A DNA stretch of 64,000 bases from Endozoicomonas sp. SCSIO W0465 (GCF_023716865.1 NZ_CP092417.1:3140001-3204000), one strand, 5' to 3'; positions 35,318 through 44,277 are shown, numbered from the stretch's first letter. Notes: generated by a model from the sequence alone, not told the origin. Numbers and translations: made by a program.

Positions 35318-35452
35318 TGCATTCCCAGGGGCTTAAAGCCCCTCTATCTCATCTTTATTGATTTCAAGGTCTTCTAACATGCTATCCAGAAGCCCTTTTC
35401 CAATCTCTTTTTTCAGATCTTTTATGATGGTCCGCTTGTCTCCGAAATAAAG

Positions 35453-36562
35453 GGCTAAGTTACCGTTAATGGTTGAATCAGCTAAACTCCCATAAAATCT
35501 ACGTTGTAGGGGAGTGATATGCAATCTGAACTCTTCCAGAATTTTATTGATTCCATTTCAACATTAACCAGTGAACAGCGAGACATTCTTAACAACTCGC
35601 TCCTTAGTACTCAAATAGAGGTTACCGAGGTAGTAGAAACCACTGACTCTGAACCTGTTTACAGTGAATCTATACCCAATAACGATAATGCAACACCTGA
35701 CGTAGAAAAGAGCATACTTGCCCAATTTGCCGAAAACCCCAGGTGCCCCAAATGCAAAAGCCATAGCGTTGGTCGCTGGGGCATACGAAATGGCCGACAG
35801 CGCTACCACTGCAAGACTTGCGACTCAACGTTTAACGCCTTTAGTGGAACGCCTTTGGCAAGGCTCAGGCACCCTGAAAAATGGAACAAGTACCTCGCAG
35901 GTATGACTCACTCTATGGTCTTGCGACCAGCTGCTGCTGAGAATGCCATTGACTTGAAAACTGCGTTCCGCTGGCGTCACCGCTTTCTTGAAGTGATTAA
36001 TAATGATCAAGCAGAAGAGCTTTGTGGCATTACTGAGCTTGATGAAACATTTTTCCGTGAATCCTTCAAAGGGCAAAGAGAAGGCCTTCCACGGCCAACC
36101 CGAAAGCGGGGTAATGATCCCAACAAAGCCCGAAAAGTCCCGGTAATGGTGGCTCGGGACCGTAATCGAAATACCGTTGACGGGTGTATTAGAAAACGAA
36201 AGTGCTAATGAATTGTGCAGGCATTTAAATGGCCGCATATCGATACAGGCCACGGTCTGTGCGGATGCACACCTCGCTCACGAAAAACTTGCTGACAAGC
36301 TTGGATTTGTCTTCAAGGAGCTGGTGACATCAGCAGGTCAACATGTTGTTGAAGGCATCTACCACATCCAGACTGTAAATTCTTATCACAGTCATTTAAA
36401 ACGCTGGATTGGCGGCGTATTCCAAGGGGTTGCAACTCGTTACCTTCCCCATTATCTGGCCTGGAGGCGAGAACTGACGGCAGCAAAAAAATTAACTGTT
36501 GGCCGGTTGATCAGCAGAATTACTGAACATTGGTGCTTCCAACCATTAACGGTAACTTAGCC
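35453..36562 (+). mobile_element. IS1595-type element in hicA
   Basis: About 1110 bp. Terminal inverted repeats of at least 23 bp beginning GGCTAAGTTACCGTTAATGG; flanked by GAAATAAAG on both sides (35444-35452 and 36563-36571), an apparent 9-bp repeat that may be 8 bp plus one shared base. Confidence 0.85.
35519..36560 (+). pseudogene. IS1595-family transposase, one frameshift
   Basis: MQSELFQNFIDSISTLTSEQ; a zinc-ribbon of four Cys (CPKCKSHSVGRWG and YHCKTCDSTF); ISXO2-like core with TELDETFFRESFKGQ (first catalytic acidic residues) and, after a one-base shift at about 36180-36200, VLENESANELCRHLNG, VCADAHLAHEK, and NSYHSHLKRWIGGVFQGVAT (N-x-x-H-x-x-x-K-x-W, the IS1595 DDN/HxxxK signature). 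Probably inactive. Confidence 0.8.
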
Positions 36563-36783
36563 GAAATAAAGCGTTCCATGTGAACCCTTGCCCCTTGATT
36601 TAAGTAATTGCAGTTGCTCATTTCTCAACCTTGCCAGCTTCTCTAACTTTTTAAGAAGTTCTCTTCCGTTCATATGAATAGTATACGGCTTTTATTATCC
36701 GTTTCAAGGTTTTAAACGGATTAATTTACCCTATTTGAGCGTATTTAAACAACTAAGCAGTTTTTTCTGGATGTAAATCAGAG

Positions 36784-37104
36784 TCAGAATTTCCGGAATT
36801 CATCGGAAAAGAGCCCATGTTCCTCCGTGAACTGATTTAATGAATCCGCAGACTGTTTCATTTTCTGATGTTCAATCAAACGATCCTGCATATTCTGCCA
36901 GCTCTCCGCACTGGTCTTGGTAAGCTCTGCCAGTTTTTTGGCAAGCTCTGGAGTGCAGTCAATTTTTCCCTGAATGAACTGTTCCAGAACGGTGGCATCA
37001 ACGGACATTTCTCTGGCGGCATCGACCAGGGAGCAGCCAGTTTCATCCAGAATCTCTTTCAATATGATGCCGGGGTGTGTTGGTGCTCTGGCTTGTTTTC
37101 TCAT
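36784..37104 (-). CDS. HigA-like antitoxin / XRE regulator
   Basis: 106 aa. ARAPTHPGIILKEILDETGC is the classical HigA opening (HPG-x-x-L-x-E-x-L), followed by a helix-turn-helix (SLVDAAREMSVDATVLEQFI) and helical tail. Start preceded by AAAGGAAGATAA. No HigB toxin (about 90 aa) is present; only a 28-codon frame lies upstream. Orphan antitoxin or phage regulator. Confidence 0.7.
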   Translation of the reverse strand: MRKQARAPTHPGIILKEILDETGCSLVDAAREMSVDATVLEQFIQGKIDCTPELAKKLAELTKTSAESWQNMQDRLIEHQKMKQSADSLNQFTEEHGLFSDEFRKF

Positions 37105-37115
37105 TTATCTTCCTT

Positions 37116-37202
37116 TCATAAATCATCCTTTTCAAGGATTTGGTTTATTTCCTTGAAAGCTGAATCCAGTTCATCTGGACAGTTATCATTACGGTTGTTC
37201 AT
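37116..37202 (-). CDS. 28-aa acidic peptide upstream of HigA-like gene
   Basis: MNNRNDNCPDELDSAFKEIN and on to LEKDDL. Strong GGAG 6-7 bases before ATG, stop 12 bases before the HigA-like start; likely the same transcript. No relation to HigB. Not recognised. Confidence 0.4.
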   Translation of the reverse strand: MNNRNDNCPDELDSAFKEINQILEKDDL

Positions 37203-37252
37203 TATAATCTCCGGTTTATACTAAGTGTTCAGCCTATTCATGGGAGAACCAG

Positions 37253-37513
37253 GTGAAAATCACCTGCCCGCATTGTGGTGCAAAATCCGGCATCAGCAGC
37301 AGTAAAAAAATCACCCAATCGCCACGGGAGCTGTATTGCCATTGTGATAATCCGCTGTGTGATGCCGGTTTTGTCATGAGTCTGGCCTATCAACACGACA
37401 CACGACCACCAAAAGAACTGATGGAAAAGGCGGTGGTTGAACTGGTGCGGTGTCTGTCACCTGATGATAAAAAACAACTGTTGTCCATTATTACGAATAA
37501 TTATCCGGGATAA
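37253..37513 (+). CDS. Ogr/Delta-family late transcription activator
   Basis: 86 aa. Zinc finger CPHCGAKSGISSSKK with CHCDNPLCDAGF gives the C-x2-C ... C-x4-C pattern of P2 Ogr; LAYQHDTRPPKE follows as in Ogr. It binds RNA polymerase alpha and late promoters in P2. GTG start with GGGAGA upstream. In P2 ogr sits beside the tail genes and D; here it has been kept in the early region. Confidence 0.85.
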   Translation: MKITCPHCGAKSGISSSKKITQSPRELYCHCDNPLCDAGFVMSLAYQHDTRPPKELMEKAVVELVRCLSPDDKKQLLSIITNNYPG

Positions 37514-37805
37514 CTGGTGCAATGCCATCAAAAGCTTTTCTTTGCTCCCAGGCGTATATGGTCGATAGCTTATGCTTGATGTTTTCCAAAGCCACATTCT
37601 CTGAATTACCATCTACCAGGTCAGTGATCCGAATCCGGTCGTCATACCCAAAAAAATCACCGCTCCAGAGCAAAATCTGGGGATAGGTAAAGCGGATCTG
37701 GACTCCAGACCCGGTTGCATTGATTTCCAGTACATTGACCACTGTCATCAGTTTATCCAGTGGGCAGAAGTCCAATTTGTGACAAAACATGATGATCCAA
37801 CCCAA
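37491..37805 (-). CDS. Protein of unknown function, 104 aa
   Basis: MGWIIMFCHKLDFCPLDKLM at the N-terminus; VQIRFTYPQILLWSGDFFGY and AWEQRKAFDGIAPVIPD later. The third Met (37790) is a likely start. Tail-to-tail overlap of 23 bases with the Ogr-like gene. Not recognised. Confidence 0.4.
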   Translation of the reverse strand: MGWIIMFCHKLDFCPLDKLMTVVNVLEINATGSGVQIRFTYPQILLWSGDFFGYDDRIRITDLVDGNSENVALENIKHKLSTIYAWEQRKAFDGIAPVIPDNYS

Positions 37806-37948
37806 AAATATGAACTGTCGTATATTTTAGTAGTTATTTGTAATGTTTGCCGTTTTTTTGTGTCCATGAAAATTATAAATAGTTCTAATAAATTACAAAG
37901 TGTTTAACAGGAACCTAAAAAATTCACTTTGCATACAATGGTTTTATT

Positions 37949-38302
37949 ATGGGCAAAGACAACTCATTGGAACCCAAGCAGCTCTCTATCCGGATTTCTT
38001 GGGATTTACGACAAGAGTTGCAAAAGGTGGCAAAAGCTAATGGCCGATCACTGAATTCGGAAATTGTCAGACGATTGATGCATACACTGGATATGGATAA
38101 TGTTTCCATGGATTTCCCAGGTCCCACCAATGAAAAACCGCTGAATCTGTTTGCGGATATTGACGATCAAACCAATGACCGGATTCTCAACACATTGAAC
38201 ACCATCAATCAGAAACTGGATTACATCACCAGCGAGAGCTACTCCAGGAACTCTCTGGTTAACCTGGTTAATTACCTTTCCCGAAAGTTACCCAATCATT
38301 AA
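37949..38302 (+). CDS. Arc-like ribbon-helix-helix DNA-binding protein
   Basis: 117 aa. LEPKQLSIRISWDLRQELQK (RHH beta strand and helix) and NGRSLNSEIVRRLMHTLDM (second helix, SLNSEI motif of Arc/Mnt) in residues 8-55; a longer polar C-terminus for oligomerisation. Stands alone between Ogr and the ParDE locus; probably a phage transcription regulator. Confidence 0.75.
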   Translation: MGKDNSLEPKQLSIRISWDLRQELQKVAKANGRSLNSEIVRRLMHTLDMDNVSMDFPGPTNEKPLNLFADIDDQTNDRILNTLNTINQKLDYITSESYSRNSLVNLVNYLSRKLPNH

Positions 38303-38370
38303 CACGTTGCTTTTCCCTGCCTTAATGCTGTGATCGTTCTCAGATCTGTCTATTTTTTTGCAATGTGATA

Positions 38371-38394
38371 TATTGTGTACATAATCACACAATA
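38371..38394. promoter_or_regulatory. Operator-like inverted repeat of the ParDE locus
   Basis: TATTGTGT, 8-nt spacer, ACACAATA: perfect 8-bp arms, 11 bases before the antitoxin start. Typical of autoregulated toxin-antitoxin operons. Confidence 0.6.
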
Positions 38395-38405
38395 CAGGCT
38401 GCAGC

Positions 38406-38651
38406 ATGACAACCACAATGACGGTCAGGCTAGAAGAACATTTGAAACAACGTTTGGATAAACTGGCCGAAGCTACACACCGGTCCAAGTCATTTCTGGC
38501 TGCCGAGGCCATAAGGGAATTTGTCGAACTGAATGAATGGCAGGTTGCTCAATTGCAACAATCCATCAGGGAAGCTGATGATGGAGATTTTGCCACGGAT
38601 CAGGAAGTGAAAGAGGTCATGGGGCGCTGGGGCGTTAATAGTGGAAATTAA
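38406..38651 (+). CDS. RelB/ParD-type antitoxin (RHH)
   Basis: 81 aa. TTTMTVRLEEHLKQRLDKLA then HRSKSFLAAEAIREFVELNE: ribbon-helix-helix of the CopG/ParD type, followed by an acidic tail that binds the toxin. Overlaps the toxin start by 11 bases. Intact. Confidence 0.85.
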   Translation: MTTTMTVRLEEHLKQRLDKLAEATHRSKSFLAAEAIREFVELNEWQVAQLQQSIREADDGDFATDQEVKEVMGRWGVNSGN

Positions 38652-38913
38652 GTGGCTGAAAACGGCACTGGCAAATCTGGATCATGAAGCAAAATACATC
38701 GCCAGGGAAAGCCCGCAGGCAGCCCGGCAAATGGTTCAGCGAATTCATAGAGCCGTTATGCAATTGGCTGATAACCCTTCTGCCGGTCGGCCCGGTCGCA
38801 TTGCAGGCATTCGTGAACTGGTGATAGCTGATACCCGTTACATCATTCCTTATCGGGTTAAACCAACACAACAGCGAATAGAGATTTTACGGGTGGTAAC
38901 TATTCAGCACTGA
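38641..38913 (+). pseudogene. ParE-type toxin truncated by IS66 copy 5
   Basis: GTG start; MEIKWLKTALANLDHEAKYI, NPSAGRPGRIAGIRELVIAD and RYIIPYRVKPTQQRIEILRV are typical ParE blocks. At 38896 the IS66 element replaces the end with VTIQH. Across the TACGGGTG duplication the original end is seen at 40673: FHTTRKLPEQW, the usual ParE tail. Loss of the last 11 residues may inactivate it. Confidence 0.85.
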
Positions 38914-40583
38914 GCAAAGGCATATTACAGTAATTCCGAACAGCTCTATGAAGTGATTGATATATGTCCATTCCCTGTTTTCTGGCAGACGACAAATAGC
39001 TGCGAATCCGTGCAAACATAGAACCACCGTCTGCACTCCTGAAGCAGCCTGAGATTTTCTGCTTTAACTTGGCCATTCGAACATCCCGCTCACTGCCATT
39101 GTTATCGAAGGGAATGGTAAAATCTGACATGAAGCGCAGTGTCTCAGCCTTGAACTCAGTGAGTCGTTTGAAGAGATTGTAAGCTTTAGTATTCTTGACT
39201 TTCTTGCGCTTAAGCTCCTCTCGTTGCTTCTCCATATAGACGACTTCTTTCATTAGAGCCCGCTGAAGCAACCGGTCATAAATCTTCTCGATTCGTTCAC
39301 AGACAACACTTGGCATCTGTAGCATACCTATGGTCTTAAAGCCCTTGCAGTAATGCCAGGAAAGCCTCAGTAGCTTCATCAATCGCAACGCCAGTTGATT
39401 GCTGTCCCTATCAACAACACCCAAAAGCTCCCTCAGGTGATGGGCATTGCAAAGTACGTGAGTTGCCGCATATGCAAAATAGGATTTCCAATGATCATGA
39501 ACCAGAACGCCTGCAAATGTTAGCAGTATGCCCATCGTGTCCATGGCCTCACGACCTCGCTTTTCAGACAAGTAGTAGAGCGTCCATTGTTCATCCCGCA
39601 TAACGTGTAGCCAGTGCAAAGAGCCCTCGGCCCGCATACCCGTTTCATCGGCTCCGGCAACAGACGATTCCCGCAAGGCGTCACGAATAACCTCTTCAGT
39701 AGAAGCCAGATTTTCATAGGTTCTGGCCACAAAATTGGCGACAGTGCCTGCACTTACACTCATTTTATAGAGAGTATTAAAATACTCTGACACGCGCTTA
39801 AAAGGCAGGAAATGGTATTGGTTAAGATAGACGGCCATAGCCTGTGTGGCTGAGCCATATTGTGCGGCAGCGGTAACACCTTCCGGGAATTCAGCCTGAT
39901 TCCGACAACCACAAGTGCAGATTTTTACTTCAGCTCTATGGGCCGTTACTTCAAATTCACCCGGTCTCCCTGGTTCAAACACCTGTCGTTCAATATATTT
40001 GACCGGCTCACTATCAAGAAGAGACGCCTGACATTTATTGCATTCTTTAACCGGAAGGTACTCAATATAGTCAGGGATATCGACCTGTTTAAGACAAGTG
40101 CCCTGATGCCCTTTCTTTCCACCGGCTTTATTACCAGAAGACTGTCTCAGACTTTTAGGATTGGGTTTTTCATCCGATGGATCGGTACCTTTATCTGCGG
40201 AAAGGTCGTCAGAATGATCTGGAGAATTACTGTTTTTACAAGGTTTTTGATAACCATCAGACGATGGCGGCTTGCTGCTGTTTTGACTGTTCTTGCCAAC
40301 CTTTTCTTCCAAGGCTCTATTTGATTTCCGAACTGCTCTGCAGTGAAAATTGGATGTGGACCACGCAATGTAAGGCTTGAGGGCAAATTGCCGAGCAAAG
40401 CTCTGAGAGCCTTTAATGATAAGTGCTTCAGCCAGGTTCAATCTGGGAACAGTCTGTAATCCAATAAGAGCCTTCTTCCAATTCTCGACATCGCTCTTCC
40501 AGACAGGCAACTCTCATCCGCAGCTCTGCATTCTCTTTCAAGAGAATCTCAGCCGACATAGTTGCGGGTAGTTCTGGAATCAT
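38900..40583 (-). pseudogene. IS66-family transposase, copy 5, interrupted near its start
   Basis: The native start (40583) reads normally to RELEE, enters the 160-bp MITE and stops about 18 residues later. Downstream of the MITE the DDE core is unchanged. An ATG at 40510 in another frame (MPVWKSDVENWKK) runs through the MITE, which is open in that frame for about 53 codons, and rejoins the transposase frame at ALEEKVGKN: a 536-aa chimeric frame lacking most of the native coiled coil. Activity is doubtful. Confidence 0.85.
40313..40472. mobile_element. 160-bp MITE, copy 1 (in IS66 copy 5)
   Basis: Ends GGCTCTATTTGATTTCC and, reverse complemented, GGCTCTTATTGGATTAC: imperfect inverted repeats. 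Flanked by TTCTTCCAA on both sides (40304-40312 and 40473-40481). Too short to code for a transposase. The same 160-bp element, diverged, is at 49108-49267. Ends resemble those of the IS1595-type element at 44829-45860. Confidence 0.85.
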
Positions 40584-40742
40584 GCTGGCGAATATTGTGG
40601 AAAAATGGTGCTTAAGAGGATGGTATAAAAATCAGAAAATTCCAGATTTATGTGGGGGTGCTGAACAGTTACTACGGGTGTTTCACACCACCAGAAAACT
40701 GCCGGAGCAGTGGTAAGCTGATTTCACTCTTCAAGCCGATTC

Positions 40743-40997
40743 TTATAAATCATCAATATTTACCGGAATCTCTTTCTGCCCTTGACGTTCCTCTACAATT
40801 TTTGCCAGCGCAAGATCATCGGCAATGTCCAGCAATGCCTCGTAAAGTTTGGCCGGTACGGCATAAAACACCGGTTCGTTACGGTTCAGAATGGCAATCG
40901 CTTCACCGTGACCGGCGTTAATGACGCCCATGGGATCTCGCTTCAGTTCCGATATGCCTGCACTCAAATCCGCCAGAATAGGGTGAACATTGGCCAT
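40743..40997 (-). CDS. StbD/Phd-type antitoxin, orphan
   Basis: 84 aa. MANVHPILADLSAGISELKR, then GEAIAILNRNEPVFYAVPAK: the prevent-host-death fold of the StbD branch. Just after it an ATG starts MIYKNRLEE, the first nine codons of a RelE/StbE-type toxin, then stops; the sequence beyond belongs to the end of the neighbouring ParE gene. The toxin has been deleted, the antitoxin kept. Confidence 0.8.
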   Translation of the reverse strand: MANVHPILADLSAGISELKRDPMGVINAGHGEAIAILNRNEPVFYAVPAKLYEALLDIADDLALAKIVEERQGQKEIPVNIDDL

Positions 40998-41033
40998 GAG
41001 CGGCTCCTTTTGTGGTGGTTTATTGAAAATTAA

Positions 41034-41071
41034 TAATAGTACTCCTAAAAGTACTTTTAAAAATACTATTA
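41034..41071. promoter_or_regulatory. Nested palindromes upstream of the StbD-like gene
   Basis: Outer arms TAATAGTA / TACTATTA enclose AAAGTACTTT, a perfect 10-bp palindrome. AT-rich, 36 bases upstream of the antitoxin start; likely its autoregulatory operator. Confidence 0.55.
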
Positions 41072-41995
41072 ATAAAGCTCACCCTGTCGTTCAACCCCCA
41101 GGTGTCGATACCGGTTCCCCACCTTGCTGATCACTCCCTCATCCAGCAATTGCTCCAGACCGGATTTCAGCTCCGGATGGCGGATAGGCTCACTTTCCAC
41201 AATCTGCTTCACCGGAACATACTCTCCGTAATCCCCATTTCTGATCCGTTCCATAATCACCTCCAGAATGGATGGCTCCGGATCGGTGCTGCTTTCTGCC
41301 GGTTCCGGCAGTGATGGGCGGGATTCCCGGGAAACCGGCTCTGGCTGCAAAGCGATAATGGCGGCCAAGTCGATCATCAGGGCCAAAACCAAAAACAGCG
41401 ATAACCGGAGCGTATCATTCTGGACAAACAAAGGCTGGCCATTCAACTCCGTGGCAGTGCCCTGGTTCTGTTGTTGCAGATTGGCCAGCAGGGCATCTCG
41501 GCGCTGATAGAGATCTTCCAGGTTATCCAGGGTATTGAGCCCCCGGGCCCGGTACTGGTTGCCGGTGTCCTGTTCGGCGTTGGCCAGCAGAATCTCAATT
41601 TGCTGGTTCAGCTGGTTCAGCTGGTTCAGTTGTTGCTGTTGCTGTTTAACCAGGAAGCGGTCTCCGGCCAATTGTTGTTGCCGGGTCAGCTGTTCGCTCT
41701 GGTGCTGTTGCCAGGTGGCTTCCATATACCAGGCGGTAACCAGCACCGAAAGTCCCAGCAGGCCATGGGCAAACCAACGGACCCGGTGATTGTGATGACG
41801 GGCAAAGAGATAGAGACAAACCTGCAGGGCCAGACCGGAACCGGTGGCCAGAATGGTGGCAGTCAGTCCGCTGACCAGATCCTGCAGGGTAATCACCAAA
41901 GCCCCGGTGCTGGCAGCGGCCAGCATCAGCCCCATCAGTTTCTGAAGATCGTTCCGGCTGGTATACTGGATCAGGCGTTGAGGGTGTTTTTCCAT
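41069..41995 (-). CDS. Membrane protein with coiled coil and C-terminal winged-helix-like domain
   Basis: 308 aa. Three hydrophobic helices in the first 95 residues (LMGLMLAAASTGALVITL; ATILATGSGLALQVCLYLFA; FAHGLLGLSVLVTAWYM), a glutamine-rich coiled coil (about 100-165) encoded partly by a 9-bp tandem repeat (CTGGTTCAG, 41603-41629), one more helix (SLFLVLALMIDLAAIIAL), a proline/serine linker, and a C-terminal segment of about 60 residues (EVIMERIRNGDYGEYVPVKQ; LEQLLDEGVISKVGNRYR) that looks like a winged helix. No family recognised; a membrane-bound regulator or superinfection-exclusion protein is conceivable. Confidence 0.55.
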   Translation of the reverse strand: MEKHPQRLIQYTSRNDLQKLMGLMLAAASTGALVITLQDLVSGLTATILATGSGLALQVCLYLFARHHNHRVRWFAHGLLGLSVLVTAWYMEATWQQHQSEQLTRQQQLAGDRFLVKQQQQQLNQLNQLNQQIEILLANAEQDTGNQYRARGLNTLDNLEDLYQRRDALLANLQQQNQGTATELNGQPLFVQNDTLRLSLFLVLALMIDLAAIIALQPEPVSRESRPSLPEPAESSTDPEPSILEVIMERIRNGDYGEYVPVKQIVESEPIRHPELKSGLEQLLDEGVISKVGNRYRHLGVERQGELY

Positions 41996-42055
41996 GATGC
42001 GTTTCCATCCTCGGCGTAGGCTGCCACTACCATGGCGGTGGCAGCCTGGCTCCTT

Positions 42056-42382
42056 TTAGTGCTGGATCAATGGACCGGTAACGGAATAGCAGCGATCTTC
42101 CTCATAGGTCAACAAATAGTTGGCCCACTCCCTGGCCCGATGCAGGCACTCATCCAAATGTTCCCCACAAAACATCTGGCTTATTTTGTAGTCCCAGTGG
42201 TAGGCGTAACACTGGCCGCTGAAAAACAGCGGCTTGGGCGTCTCCACATGAACCACCATCTGGCCATGTTCCTGATGCTTGTGGCTGACCCGCAGCATGG
42301 GTTCATCCCCCAGGTTGTGCAGGGGCAGGGTGATGGTGCTTTTATTGGCCGTTTCCTGGCGTTCATTATTGACCGGATGCAT
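42056..42382 (-). CDS. Prophage protein of unknown function, 108 aa
   Basis: MHPVNNERQETANKSTITLP; HKHQEHGQMVVHVETPKPLF; MFCGEHLDECLHRAREWANY. No membrane segment. The ATG shares one base with the stop of the Rha-like gene upstream, so it is translated from the same message. Not recognised. Confidence 0.5.
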   Translation of the reverse strand: MHPVNNERQETANKSTITLPLHNLGDEPMLRVSHKHQEHGQMVVHVETPKPLFFSGQCYAYHWDYKISQMFCGEHLDECLHRAREWANYLLTYEEDRCYSVTGPLIQH

Positions 42383-43340
42383 CAGGCGTCCTCCCCGTTA
42401 AGCAGTTCGGCAATATTGTCTTTTACCGGCTGGCGGGATAGCGCTTTGAAATGGTCAGCTCCCAGACTCCTGTGTTCAGCAATCCACTGACATTGCAGGG
42501 AGTGGGCAAAGTACCAGCAGATCTCCGGCTTTTTGCCCCTGCGGAACTTTTTGCCCAGGTAACACAGGTCAACACTGTGGCGAAACGTCTCATTCAGCTC
42601 CTGTTCACTGGCCACCGGCTTCATGCCCAGGGTTTTGCACCAGTGGAAATACCAGCGGGGGCTGATGCACATCAGGCCATTTTCCACGGAGCGATCAACC
42701 AGGGGCAGGCCAATCTTGCGGATCTGGTCCCAGAACAGGATCACGGAGGGGTGGTCCACCTTTTTTTGGGCAATGGAGATGCCCACTTCCTGCAGGGCTC
42801 TGGTGCGGTCTTCCAGCATCAATTTGTCCTGGCAGGCCAGCAGCAACTCACGGGAGAATTGCAGCACCATCACTTTGAGGATTTCGCTGATTTCCCAGTG
42901 GCTGGGGTTTACGGTGTTCTCGATGCGCTTGACCAGCTGTTCGATCTGGCCGATCTGTACCTTGCGGTATTCGATCACCATCGGGTCAAAGATATGCTGG
43001 AGCCGTTTTTCCATCTGGTTAAAGGCATTGATGTAGGCCTCTTTCCAGGCGGCGGCTTTTTTGCCGGTGAAACCCATGGCCAGAAAAGCAAAACCGTCAC
43101 GGGTGATTTTGTAGCTTTCGAGTTTTCTCCCGGTTGGGTCGGTGTATTCACTGGGCTGAAAATTCAGCTCAGTGAATTCTTGAGAGCATTCCAGATTGCG
43201 AATGGACTGTAAGACGTTCTTGTGCTGTTTATCAAAATGGTTAGCAACGTCGAGAGAGCTGCAGGTGATCTGCTGATTTTCAAATTTCAGCTCAGTCAGC
43301 AGTTTTCAGGGGTTGGAAAAGTTTCCACTAAGGCAGTCAT
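42382..43340 (-). pseudogene. Rha-family phage regulatory protein, N-terminal frameshift
   Basis: AGGAGG 4 bases before ATG at 43340; MTALVETFPTPEN, then a base is missing near 43298 and the frame continues LTELKFENQQITCSSLDVAN, NVLQSIRNLECSQEFTELNF and SYKITRDGFAFLAMGFTGKK, the conserved Rha (pRha) core, followed by AAAWKEAYINAFNQME and a further 200-residue C-terminal region. Rha interferes with or regulates phage growth. An internal ATG (43077) would give only the C-terminal 231 aa. Confidence 0.75.
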
Positions 43341-43733
43341 AGAGCCTCCTATGTGCGATTTTAATCGCCACCAGAAGTTTCCAGACTTTATTGGTGGCGA
43401 ACTGAATGGGGCTGGAAAACCGATCACACAGAAATCGGCACGGCCTAAGCCGTCCCCACCCAGCCCGCCATAAAAGAGGTGCTGAGCGATAGCACAAAAA
43501 AAGCGCAAATTTAAAGAGCGCCTTTAGTGCTCTGTGTGAGAATCGGGTTTCCAGGCCCGGCAACGGATTTTGCCGTTGCGAGATGCATATTGAAGATGGT
43601 CGGTCGTCCTGTCAACCACTTGCTTATATGCATGATATTATGCGGATGTGCATTAATTTTACGCTAAAATATTGCAAGTTGCGACATTTTCGGCAACTTG
43701 CTACATTTTAAAAAAACGTAAAGGAACCCTGTC
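43341..43733. other. Ash-like leader and promoter region between Rha and a ParD-like gene
   Basis: On the minus strand 43508-43341 is open in frame with the Rha start and reads FFCAIAQHLFYGGLGGDGLG, a pattern of the P4 Ash leader proteins that often precede phage regulators. The rest (43560-43733) is AT-rich promoter DNA for the plus-strand ParD-like gene. Confidence 0.4.
43674..43701. promoter_or_regulatory. Inverted repeat upstream of the ParD-like gene
   Basis: GCAAGTTGC, 10-nt spacer, GCAACTTGC: perfect 9-bp arms, 32 bases before the antitoxin start. Likely operator of the toxin-antitoxin operon. Confidence 0.6.
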
Positions 43734-43955
43734 ATGAGTAACCAAAGCGTACGGCTTGACCCTTCCCTGATGGAACGTGCCACCATTATTGCCAAGGCAT
43801 TGAACCGCACCACCCCCAAGCAGATTGAGCACTGGGCAAAGATCGGTGAAATTATGGAAGATAACCCGGATTTACCCTATGAGTTTGTCAAACAGGCACT
43901 GATTGCCAAAGCCGAGCTGGAAGCGGGAAAACTGGAGCCCTATCACTTTGACTAA
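43734..43955 (+). CDS. ParD-like antitoxin
   Basis: 73 aa. SNQSVRLDPSLMERATIIAK and NRTTPKQIEHWAKIGEIMED match the ParD-like family of type II antitoxins; C-terminal acidic tail LEPYHFD. AAAGGAACC precedes the start. Overlaps the toxin start by 8 bases. Intact. Confidence 0.8.
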   Translation: MSNQSVRLDPSLMERATIIAKALNRTTPKQIEHWAKIGEIMEDNPDLPYEFVKQALIAKAELEAGKLEPYHFD

Positions 43956-44238
43956 AGCCATTGAAGTGGTCACCACTCCAACCTTTCGCAAGGCCGTTAA
44001 AAAGCTGAAGCCCAGTCAGAAAGCGGATTTGAATGCGGCCATCCGTGAGTTAATGGGCGATCCGCTGTTGGGGGAACAGAAAAAAGGTGACCTTTCTTTT
44101 ATGCGGGTGTTCAAGTTCAAAATGGCCAAACAACTGACCTTGCTGGCCTATAGCTATGACGATCACCGGCTCATCCTCGAGCTGATCACTGTGGGCAGCC
44201 ATGAGAACTTCTACCGGGACATTAAGCGGATTTTTTAA
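43948..44238 (+). CDS. RelE/ParE-type toxin paired with ParD-like antitoxin
   Basis: 96 aa from a TTG start inside the antitoxin stop region. VVTTPTFRKAVKKLKPSQKA; ELMGDPLLGEQKKGDLSFMR; KQLTLLAYSYDDHRLILELI and VGSHENFYRDIKRIF: the RelE/YafQ-like mRNA interferase fold with a C-terminal H-x-N-F-Y-R-D motif. A frame extension to 43903 exists but overlaps the antitoxin without a binding site. Intact pair. Confidence 0.82.
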   Translation: MTKAIEVVTTPTFRKAVKKLKPSQKADLNAAIRELMGDPLLGEQKKGDLSFMRVFKFKMAKQLTLLAYSYDDHRLILELITVGSHENFYRDIKRIF

Positions 44239-44277
44239 TGACAGCAATGAGTGAAAAAATTGAGAGAGGTCATGTGA

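Larger units (their letters stand above)
35333..36673 (-). pseudogene. hicA: HicA-type mRNA interferase split by an IS1595-type element
   Basis: The 5' part (36673-36563) reads MNGRELLKKLEKLARLRNEQ and ends KGSHGTLYF; the 3' part (35452-35333) reads GDKRTIIKDLKKEIGKGLLD and on to EIEGL. Joined at the target duplication they give a complete 73-aa HicA, including the catalytic His in GSHGT. The stop lies 15 bases from the hicB start. The toxin is dead, the antitoxin whole. Confidence 0.85.
38896..40672 (-). mobile_element. IS66-type element, copy 5, containing a MITE
   Basis: 1777 bp: the 1608-bp element plus a 169-bp insertion. GTAAC ends and a perfect 8-bp duplication TACGGGTG (38888-38895 and 40673-40680). 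Confidence 0.95.
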
